12,795 nucleotides of DNA from Chloroflexota bacterium (GTDB taxonomy: Bacteria; Chloroflexota; Anaerolineae; B4-G1). The notes beneath the pieces were generated by a model, which saw only the letters and a program-made list of their open reading frames with translations, was not told the DNA's origin and made no database searches. The first letter of the stretch is position 1. Each line of letters begins with the position of its first letter. A program made the position numbers and the translations under genes. Of this stretch, positions 7,547-12,795 are shown piece by piece. Where the stretch lies: positions 1-12,795 of the forward strand of contig QMOE01000017.1 in assembly GCA_003648125.1 (NCBI GenBank), read 5' to 3'.

Positions 7547-7611
7547 TCGTAACTCGATCACATCGCTTTCCGCCAGACCCACAAGAACATTTTGCCCAAA
7601 GAACTAGCACA

Positions 7612-9456
7612 ATGCTTCTCGTTTACCTTGCCGCCGCCTGGCTGGCGGGCATCGCGCTCGCCAAGACGACCAACCTTCCCTGGCAGGCACTGCTCGTGCT
7701 CGGCCTGGCATCGTTCCTCGGCCTCTTGCTGTGGCGGGACAACGCCCGCGTCCGCCTGGGCGCGCTGTGCGCACTGACGTTGACTCTGGGCGCAGGCCGG
7801 CTCTTGCTTGCTCTGCCCCACTTTGACGAGACCTCTCTGGCGACCTACAACGACGTCGGCCGGGTGACGCTGGAAGGGGTGGTGGTGGGGGAGCCGGACG
7901 AGCGGGAGTATTACACCAATCTGCGCGTGCAGGCCGAGCGGTTGACGCTGCCCGATGGCTCGGAACTGGATGTGGATGGGCTGGTGCTGGTCAAGACTGA
8001 CCGCTACCCGCAACGTCATTACGGTGACCGCGTGCGGGTCGAGGGGAGGCTAGAGGAGCCGCCCGTCTTTGAGGAATTTTCCTACCGCGAATACCTGGCC
8101 CGGCAGGGTATCCACTCCTTGATCCGTCGCGCCCAGATCACGCCGTTGGCCGAAAACCAGGCCATCCCGCTCCTGTATTATCTCTTCACCTTCAAGCGGC
8201 ACGCCCAATCCGTCATCGCCTGCATCCTCCCGGAACCGCAGGCGGCGCTGCTGACCGGCATCCTGTTGGGCGTCGAGACGGGCATCCCCGCCGGCCTGAT
8301 GGACGATTTCTCCACCACCGGCACGACTCACATCATCGCCATCTCGGGGTTCAATATCACGATCATCAGCGGTATCTTTGCCGGGCTGGCCCAGCGACTG
8401 TTCGACAAACGGCGGGCGGTCTGGGTCGCCATCGCGGGGGTGGCGATTTACACGATATTCGTCGGCGCATCGGCGGCGGTGGTGCGCGCGGCGCTGATGG
8501 GCATCCTCTATCTCTGGGGTCGCCACCTGGGACGGCCCACCTTTGCCCCCGTTTCCCTCGCCGCTGCGGCTATCGGCATGACGGCGTGGAACCCATACAC
8601 CCTGTGGGACGTGGGTTTCCTGCTCAGTTTCGCCGCCACGGTCGGCCTGGTGCTCTACACCGACTCACTGGAAAAAACATTCGAGCGGATATTGACACGA
8701 TTCACCTCCGCCGAACGCGCTCAAAAAGTCGTCGGGCTGATTAACGAAGCGCTGATCGTCACGCTGGCGGCCCAGATAACCACCACTCCCATCATCCTGT
8801 ACTACTTTGGGCGATTGTCCCTCGTCACACTGCTGACCAATTTCCTCATCCTACCCGTCCAGGCGGGGGTGATGATCTGGGGAGGGATTGCCATGTTGCT
8901 AGGATTGGTCTTCCTGCCGCTGGGACAGGTGGTGGGGTGGGTGGCCTGGGTGTTCCTCACCTTTACCATCCAAGTAGTGCAGCTGACGGCGCGGGTGCCG
9001 CTCGCCTCGCTGCCGGTCAAAACGGAGGGTTGGATGGTATGGGGTTACTATGCTCTCGCGGGGGGCCTCACCTGGTGGCTGGCGCAGACCAAAGAGCGCC
9101 GCGGCGAGTTATGGGCCAATCTCTCCTCCCGCCTAAAGACAAAAGTACTCGTCGGCGCGGCGGTCATCCTGCTGGTGCTGGCCTTCTCCGTCTGGCGCAC
9201 GCTGCCCGACGGCCGGTTGCACGTCGTGTTCCTCGACGTGGGGCAAGGGGACGCTATCTTTATCCAAACCCCCTCCGGCAAGCAAGTATTGGTAGATGGC
9301 GGCCCCAGCGAGACGGCGCTGCTCTCGCAGTTGGGTCACCACGTGCCGTTCTGGGACCGCACGCTCGATGTGATGCTGCTCACTCACCCCGATTCCGACC
9401 ACATCACCGGGCTGGTAGGAGTGTTGGAGCGGTACAAGGTAAGCACGGTGATCTAG
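7612..9456 (+). CDS. comEC: ComEC/Rec2 DNA-uptake channel, N-terminal 614 residues (interrupted by in-frame TAG)
   Basis: ComEC forms the inner-membrane channel that passes single-stranded DNA into the cell during natural transformation. From ATG 7612 the visible order is: membrane helices and a DUF4131/OB-like region (about 1-190), the Competence domain with GILLGVETGIPAGLMDDF and HIIAISGFNITIISG (about 212-247) and further helices to about 530, then the beginning of a metallo-beta-lactamase domain with HVVFLDVGQGDAIFI (from about 536) and THPDSDHITGL (from about 590). At codon 615 (9454-9456) a TAG stops the frame in the middle of that domain; the same frame continues with conserved sequence to 9975. 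The start has only a weak AAAGAA upstream; the frame is open back to 7321 inside comM, but that part is unlike ComEC. As written the product lacks half its nuclease-like domain. Confidence 0.88.
   Translation: MLLVYLAAAWLAGIALAKTTNLPWQALLVLGLASFLGLLLWRDNARVRLGALCALTLTLGAGRLLLALPHFDETSLATYNDVGRVTLEGVVVGEPDEREYYTNLRVQAERLTLPDGSELDVDGLVLVKTDRYPQRHYGDRVRVEGRLEEPPVFEEFSYREYLARQGIHSLIRRAQITPLAENQAIPLLYYLFTFKRHAQSVIACILPEPQAALLTGILLGVETGIPAGLMDDFSTTGTTHIIAISGFNITIISGIFAGLAQRLFDKRRAVWVAIAGVAIYTIFVGASAAVVRAALMGILYLWGRHLGRPTFAPVSLAAAAIGMTAWNPYTLWDVGFLLSFAATVGLVLYTDSLEKTFERILTRFTSAERAQKVVGLINEALIVTLAAQITTTPIILYYFGRLSLVTLLTNFLILPVQAGVMIWGGIAMLLGLVFLPLGQVVGWVAWVFLTFTIQVVQLTARVPLASLPVKTEGWMVWGYYALAGGLTWWLAQTKERRGELWANLSSRLKTKVLVGAAVILLVLAFSVWRTLPDGRLHVVFLDVGQGDAIFIQTPSGKQVLVDGGPSETALLSQLGHHVPFWDRTLDVMLLTHPDSDHITGLVGVLERYKVSTVI
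9454..9456 (+). other. In-frame amber codon splitting comEC
   Basis: TAG at codon 615 lies between KVSTVI and REMDHESEVYEYW. Nothing else interrupts the frame from 7612 to 9975. Single changes from CAG, GAG, AAG, TGG or other sense codons would create it. Several neighbours end with TAG (374, 1626-1624, 3585-3583, 4951, 5908), so TAG is an ordinary stop in this genome. Confidence 0.9.
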
Positions 9457-9462
9457 CGCGAG

Positions 9463-9975
9463 ATGGATCACGAGTCCGAGGTCTACGAGTACTGGCTGCA
9501 ATTGCTGACGGCGGAGGGAGCCACAGTCTACCAGGGCGAGACCGGGCTGCGGCTGGCGCTCGACAATGGGCTGGAGATGGTGGTGTTGCACCCAGGGGCT
9601 GAACTGCTGGACGAGGCTAACAACAACTCGGTCGTGACGCAGTTGAGCTACGGGCAAGTATCGCTGTTGCTGCCGGGTGACATTGAGGCGCAGGTGGAGG
9701 AGGCGTTGGTAGGGGCGCGTCGTGATACGCCCTTACAGAGCACGGTGCTGAAGGTGGCCCATCACGGGAGTTGCAGTTCGACCACACAAGAATTCCTGGA
9801 CGCGGTGTCCCCGGAGGTGGTGGTCATCAGCGTGGGGGCGGATAACCGCTTCGGCCATCCCTGCGAGGAGGTGCTAGAGCGGCTGGATAGCTTTTCGGTC
9901 TACCGCACCGACGAGCAGGGCGCGGTCGAGTTCATCACCGACGGGGTTCAGATGTGGGTGGAGACGGAGCGATGA
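9463..9975 (+). CDS. comEC: ComEC metallo-beta-lactamase domain, C-terminal fragment
   Basis: These 170 codons continue the comEC frame after the TAG at 9454 and end at TGA 9973-9975. They contain the rest of the metallo-beta-lactamase fold seen at ComEC C-termini: SYGQVSLLLPGDIEAQVEEAL (with the metal-ligand Asp), LKVAHHGSCSS, then VVISVGADNRFGHPCEEVLERL and a final beta strand. Joined to the upstream part, total length is about 787 codons, normal for ComEC. The first ATG (9463) is 6 nt after the stop and has no good Shine-Dalgarno, so any translation would rely on termination-reinitiation or readthrough. Good conservation of motifs indicates a recent interruption. Could be annotated as one pseudogene 7612-9975. 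Confidence 0.8.
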   Translation: MDHESEVYEYWLQLLTAEGATVYQGETGLRLALDNGLEMVVLHPGAELLDEANNNSVVTQLSYGQVSLLLPGDIEAQVEEALVGARRDTPLQSTVLKVAHHGSCSSTTQEFLDAVSPEVVVISVGADNRFGHPCEEVLERLDSFSVYRTDEQGAVEFITDGVQMWVETER

Positions 9976-10020
9976 TTGTGGTTGGACATCACCCCCGCAC
10001 TTGTTCGGGTTCTTCGCGTG

Positions 10021-10044
10021 GACTCCCCAACAAGTTGGGGAATC
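10021..10044 (+). repeat. Hairpin downstream of comEC
   Basis: An 11-bp inverted repeat with one mismatch (10021-10031 GACTCCCCAAC and 10034-10044 GTTGGGGAATC) lies 45 nt after the comEC stop. No T-run follows on the plus strand, so it may be a transcript-end stabiliser or factor-dependent stop rather than an intrinsic terminator. Confidence 0.45.
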
Positions 10045-10063
10045 TGACGAGCAGGCAGTCATC

Positions 10064-10288
10064 GGAACGCGGCCATCTTGGCCGCATGCGGGCGGGGACG
10101 CCCGCTATGGAGCGCGGCCATCTTGGCCGCATGCGGGCAGGGATGCCCGCTATGGAACGCGGCCATCTTGGCCGCATGCGGGCAGGGACGCCCGCTATGG
10201 AACGCGGTCATCTTGGCCGCATGCGGGCGGGGACGCCCGCTATGGAGCACGGCCCTCTTGGCCGCATGCGGGCGGGGACGCCCGCGCT
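10064..10288. repeat. Five tandem 45-bp units, each with two hairpins
   Basis: Units begin at 10064, 10109, 10154, 10199 and 10244, and the last is degenerate at its right end. Each contains GCGGCCA-TCT-TGGCCGC (7-bp stem, 3-nt loop) and GCGGGCG-GGGA-CGCCCGC (7-bp stem, 4-nt loop), joined by the palindrome CCGCATGCGG. In unit 2 the closing pair of the second stem is A-T instead of G-C (both sides changed); unit 3 has an A/C intermediate; unit 4 has a T in the first stem that can still pair with G. There is no spacer between units, so it is not a CRISPR. Because 45 is a multiple of three and the units lack stops, several frames on both strands are open, but none looks like a protein. Confidence 0.9.
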
Positions 10289-10328
10289 CCCAGGCATGCT
10301 CCACTACCCGGCCGAGCGGACGGTGAAC

Positions 10329-10357
10329 TGGACTTTCTCGTGCTCACGTTGTATACT
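10329..10357 (+). promoter_or_regulatory. Putative promoter of the patatin/BtrH-like pair
   Basis: TGGACT (10329-10334, four of six) and TATACT (10352-10357, five of six) are separated by 17 nt. Initiation near 10364 gives a leader of about 68 nt before ATG 10432. It lies just past the tandem repeat array. Confidence 0.5.
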
Positions 10358-10431
10358 CAGCATTACTTGTTGGTTTGAGGCGACAGTACAGATTCTCCAG
10401 CCACCTCATGGACTGCGGGGAAGATAAAAGT

Positions 10432-11307
10432 ATGTGGCGATTTCTCAAGAACTTGCGGAAACAAGCACCTCGCAAAATCGGGCTGGCCCTCAGCGGCGGC
10501 GGCATGCGAGGATTAGCTCACATCGGCGTGCTCAAAGCCCTGGAGCGTGAACAAATAACAATTGACTGCCTGGCCGGAACCAGCATGGGCGGCCTCGTCG
10601 CGGCTGGGTACGCAGCCGGGCTGTCACCCGAGTTTCTGGAGCAAGAGGCGTTACGCATGTCAAGCCTCCGTCGCATCCTGGCCCTGGCCGACCCATCGCT
10701 GCCCCGGCGCGGCATACTGGGGGGCCAGAAGGTGCGCCAGTACCTGATCGGTCACATTGGCGACCGCACCTTCGAGGACCTAGAGCTCCCGCTGGCACTA
10801 GTTACCGTAGACCTGAACAGCGGACACAAGGTAATCCTGCGCCAAGGCCTGGTAGCGGACGCCGTGCGAGCCACCGGGGCACTGCCGGGCCTCTTTACGC
10901 CGGTAGAGTGGGGCGATCAACTACTCGTAGACGGCGGGCTGCTGGATAACCTCCCTGCCGATGTTGCACGCAGCCTGGGGGCTGACGTCGTCATCGCCGT
11001 AGACGTTTCCTCCGACGAGCAGGCAGCATCCTACCTGACCCAGACTCTACACCGCAGTCGCTACGTCCCCAACACACTGGTAGACACCCTCGAAGTGCTG
11101 TATCGCTCAATGGGAATAGTGATGACCGAGATTAATCGCCAGCGGTTGGCCGAGGCGCAGCCCGAGATCATCATCCGGCCCGCTATCCCACGGGGCGTGA
11201 CGACACTGACCGGTCTATCACACACCGCCGAGACCATCGCCGCCGGGGAAGAGGCCGCAATCGAGGCTCTGCCGCGCATCCGCGAGCTGCTGGCCTCACA
11301 TATTTAA
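10432..11307 (+). CDS. Patatin-like phospholipase (RssA/NTE type)
   Basis: The 291-residue protein is a serine lipid acyl-hydrolase of the bacterial RssA/NTE-like patatin group. The oxyanion-hole loop is GGGMRG (22-27) in LALSGGGMRGLAHIGVLKALE. The nucleophile elbow is GTSMG with Ser51. The catalytic Asp is Asp167 in LLVDGGLLDNLPADVAR. All dyad parts are present, so it should be active. No signal peptide is visible; the short basic N-terminus (MWRFLKNLRKQ) may associate with membrane. Natural substrate is unknown. ATG 10432 was chosen because the family begins shortly before KIGLALSGGG; its GGGGAAG is rather far (about 10 nt), and in-frame ATG 10408 and TTG 10375 are alternatives. The BtrH-like gene starts 2 nt after the stop, so the two form an operon. 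Confidence 0.9.
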   Translation: MWRFLKNLRKQAPRKIGLALSGGGMRGLAHIGVLKALEREQITIDCLAGTSMGGLVAAGYAAGLSPEFLEQEALRMSSLRRILALADPSLPRRGILGGQKVRQYLIGHIGDRTFEDLELPLALVTVDLNSGHKVILRQGLVADAVRATGALPGLFTPVEWGDQLLVDGGLLDNLPADVARSLGADVVIAVDVSSDEQAASYLTQTLHRSRYVPNTLVDTLEVLYRSMGIVMTEINRQRLAEAQPEIIIRPAIPRGVTTLTGLSHTAETIAAGEEAAIEALPRIRELLASHI

Positions 11308-11309
11308 CT

Positions 11310-12347
11310 TTGGCGTGCCAGGGAAGAGGAGAAAGCACAATCATCGGCAAAGAGAGGTACACAATCCCTGGTTTTGAACACCGGCCCGGCAAACACTGCG
11401 GCTCTACGGCGCTGGCCGACGTGATGCGCTACCACGGCCACGGGCTAAGCGAGGCCATGTGCTTTGGCCTGGGGGCCGGGCTAGGCTTCATCTATTTCGA
11501 GGATCCGCACAACTCGCCCAGCCGAGCCTTTGGCAGCCGTGTGCCGGCTCTGGAGTGGAGCTTTTTCCGCAACTTGGGTCTCCCCTTCGACTGGCGTGCG
11601 GGCGATGGCTTTCCCTGGGCCGAGATGCGCACATGGCTCGACCGGGACACCCCCCTGCTCCTGCTCACCGACCTGTACTACCTGCCCCACTATGGCAAGA
11701 GCGCCCACTTTCCCGGCCACGGTGTGGCGCTGGCCGGCTATGCCAACGACGTCGCTCTCGTCGCCGACACCGGCTTCCCCGGCCTGATGCCCGTCCCCCT
11801 GGACGACCTGGCCGCGGCTATGGACTCGCCACTGCCGCCGATACCCATCCACAACAACTGGTACCCGGTCGAGTATTTCGACCTGCCCGACATGGGCGAC
11901 GCCATCCGGCGCGCCCTGGTTTCCAATGCCCAGGCCATGCTGAAACCGCCGGCAGATAGTATGGGCCTGCCGGGGATGCGGCTGGCCGTCGCCAGGTTGC
12001 CGCGCTGGAACCAGGCCGAGAACTGGCAATGGTGCGCCCGCTTCGGCTACCAGATTATCGAGCGCCGGGGAACCGGAGGTGGAGGCTTTCGTCTGATGTA
12101 CGCCGACTTTTTGGACCAGGCAAGCGCACTACTGCCCGCCCTGATCAAACTGGACGCCGCTGATCGTATGCGTCAGACCGCCGCTCTCTGGACTGCCCTC
12201 AGCGACCAACTCAAGACCATCAGCGAAAGCGAGTCTCCGGCCGGCTTTGAGCGGGCGGCGGCCACGCTGGCGGACATCGCGGAACAGGAGCAAGCCTTTT
12301 ACCAAGACATCTTGCAAATGGGTGTGTTTCAAATCCCTCCTCCCTAA
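11310..12347 (+). CDS. BtrH-like protein (BtrH N-terminal and DUF4872 regions), probable cysteine acyltransferase or hydrolase
   Basis: The product is 345 residues if begun at TTG 11310. The N-terminal half resembles BtrH, the butirosin enzyme that moves an acyl group from an acyl carrier protein to an amino group through a papain-like cysteine fold. Candidate catalytic residues are Cys30 (GKHCGSTAL), His137 or His133 (HFPGHGVALAGY) and Asp153 (VADTGF). FGLGAGLGFIYFE follows as in the family. The C-terminal part (about 195-340) is helical and DUF4872-like. There is no aminoglycoside or carrier-protein gene nearby, so the substrate is unknown. The start is odd: the TTG has no ribosome-binding site, while AGGAG at 11327-11331 sits 8 nt before an in-frame ATC at 11340. 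Fold assignment comes from recalled motif resemblance and is moderately confident. Confidence 0.8.
   Translation: MACQGRGESTIIGKERYTIPGFEHRPGKHCGSTALADVMRYHGHGLSEAMCFGLGAGLGFIYFEDPHNSPSRAFGSRVPALEWSFFRNLGLPFDWRAGDGFPWAEMRTWLDRDTPLLLLTDLYYLPHYGKSAHFPGHGVALAGYANDVALVADTGFPGLMPVPLDDLAAAMDSPLPPIPIHNNWYPVEYFDLPDMGDAIRRALVSNAQAMLKPPADSMGLPGMRLAVARLPRWNQAENWQWCARFGYQIIERRGTGGGGFRLMYADFLDQASALLPALIKLDAADRMRQTAALWTALSDQLKTISESESPAGFERAAATLADIAEQEQAFYQDILQMGVFQIPPP
11327..11331 (+). promoter_or_regulatory. Shine-Dalgarno ahead of an ATC codon in the BtrH-like gene
   Basis: AGGAG (within AAGAGGAG) is the only good ribosome-binding site near the gene's 5' end. At its best spacing (8 nt) lies ATC 11340, followed by a second ATC at 11343, both in frame. 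No in-frame ATG or GTG occurs until after the presumed catalytic cysteine. Confidence 0.55.
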
Positions 12348-12366
12348 CTGAGATGAAACACACCCA
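12319..12366 (+). terminator. Hairpin spanning the 3' end and stop codon of the BtrH-like gene
   Basis: A perfect 13-bp inverted repeat (12319-12331 and 12354-12366; arm GGGTGTGTTTCA and its complement) encloses a 22-nt loop that contains the TAA at 12345-12347. No T-run follows on either strand. It may protect the transcript end or act as a factor-dependent terminator. Confidence 0.45.
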
Positions 12367-12371
12367 AATCA

Positions 12372-12535
12372 GTTACAGATAGCGCAGAGGAGGCACAGAG
12401 ATACGCTGAGATGTTGAAATTTGGACAATTTAACAAAAGAGCCGCTTCGTACTGGCAGATTTATTCAAAGAATCTCCGTGCCTGCCTGTCTGCCGACAGG
12501 CGACTCTGTGAATCCTCCGTGAATCTCTGTGTAAC
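12372..12535. repeat. Degenerate inverted-repeat region, possibly a small non-autonomous element
   Basis: The stretch is bounded by GTTACA (12372-12377) and its exact complement TGTAAC (12530-12535). Inside the left end are CAGAGGAGGCACAGAGAT-like words. Inside the right end the complementary words appear (CTCTGTGAATCCTCCGTG, AATCTCTGTG), so the ends form an imperfect inverted repeat of about 35 bp. A separate perfect 7-bp hairpin, GCCTGTC-TGCC-GACAGGC, lies at 12484-12501. The centre is AT-richer than its surroundings and has no ORF. It could be a MITE-like or REP-like element; no target-site duplication was established. Confidence 0.45.
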
Positions 12536-12582
12536 AGAAACTTGGCAAAAGTGTCCAGTAGAGAACCAGGGTAAGGAGTATC

Positions 12583-12795
12583 ATGACTGATTTAGAGAGC
12601 CACCGCTACGCCGTGGAGCGCATCCTGGAAGACGAATCTCTCACCGCCGACTTGACCGACGACGCCGCTAAAACCCTGCTCGATTGGGGAGTAACGCGGG
12701 CCAAGGAACTTGGGCAAGAAAAAAAGTTCGCCGACCTGCGACGCGCTATGAAGCGCATCAGCCGAGAGGCCGGTAAAGCCGCGCCGGAGGCCCAA
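12583..12795 (+). CDS. Unrecognised protein, N-terminal 71 codons (3' truncated)
   Basis: ATG 12583 is preceded by AAGGAG with a 4-nt gap and opens a frame that runs off the window. The visible residues start MTDLESHRYAVERILED and are strongly helical, charged and alanine-rich, ending in EAGKAAPEAQ. No signal peptide, membrane helix or known motif is visible. The ribosome-binding site, GC-rich third positions and uninterrupted frame support a real gene. The open frame on the opposite strand over the same bases is taken as its shadow. Function is unknown. Confidence 0.7.
   Translation, partial: MTDLESHRYAVERILEDESLTADLTDDAAKTLLDWGVTRAKELGQEKKFADLRRAMKRISREAGKAAPEAQ

Noticed and set aside
7321..7611. 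ComEC start at 7321 inside comM
   Set aside because: The translated stretch is a comM shadow, unlike ComEC. The hydrophobic N-terminus starts at ATG 7612.
9454..9456. Pyrrolysine or reassigned TAG in comEC
   Set aside because: TAG is the terminal codon of at least five other genes in the window, and ComEC is not a known pyrrolysine protein.
10064..10288. CRISPR array
   Set aside because: Units are contiguous with no unique spacers, and no cas gene is nearby.
9954..10427. Open frames of 62-157 codons over the tandem repeats on both strands
   Set aside because: The 45-bp unit is a multiple of three and contains no stops in several frames, so long repetitive ORFs arise automatically. They have low-complexity composition and no credible start signals.
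11481..12029. 182-codon minus-strand frame opposite the BtrH-like gene
   Set aside because: It has no recognisable motif and follows the codon periodicity of the plus-strand gene.

Overview
The window is 12.8 kb of GC-rich, densely coding bacterial chromosome with no rRNA, tRNA or CRISPR array and no recognisable transposase. The gene content is mostly housekeeping: tRNA t6A synthesis, uracil repair and natural-transformation proteins. Together with the protein style and the intergenic repeats, it looks to me like an uncultured Chloroflexota (Anaerolineae-like) genome. That placement is an inference from family resemblance, not a search result.

Left part (1-4089). A truncated plus-strand gene ends in a LecA/PA-IL-like lectin domain (to 376). 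It converges on a minus-strand cluster that reads, in transcription order, tsaE (4089), tsaB (3577), rimI (2921), a multi-zinc-ribbon protein (2259), family 4 uracil-DNA glycosylase (1518) and a small four-helix membrane protein (903). tsaE-tsaB-rimI are tightly coupled (5-nt gap, then an ATGA overlap) and have a good sigma70-type promoter at 4127-4155. The zinc-ribbon gene has a second promoter inside the end of rimI (2288-2316).

Middle part (4225-7546), plus strand. A YfcE-like metallophosphoesterase is followed by a DUF4349-type lipoprotein/membrane protein and a near-perfect 14-bp hairpin. After that comes a promoter and a ComM-type AAA+ protein (Mg-chelatase subunit ChlI family).

Competence part (7612-9975). 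A comEC/rec2 gene follows comM. Its reading frame is continuous and well conserved except for one in-frame TAG at 9454-9456, inside the C-terminal metallo-beta-lactamase domain. TAG is the normal final stop of several neighbouring genes, so this reads as a recent nonsense mutation (or a base-call error) rather than genome-wide recoding.

Right part (9976-12795). A 456-nt intergenic stretch holds five tandem 45-bp units, each able to form two hairpins. Next come a patatin-like lipase and, 2 nt downstream, a BtrH-like protein (BtrH N-terminal plus DUF4872 regions) whose best ribosome-binding site sits before an ATC codon rather than a normal start. A hairpin overlaps its stop codon. A roughly 164-bp degenerate inverted-repeat region precedes the beginning of an unrecognised gene that runs off the window.

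No wholly new system is evident. The most informative anomalies are the split comEC, the structured 45-bp repeat array, the patatin/BtrH-like pair and the odd start of the latter.
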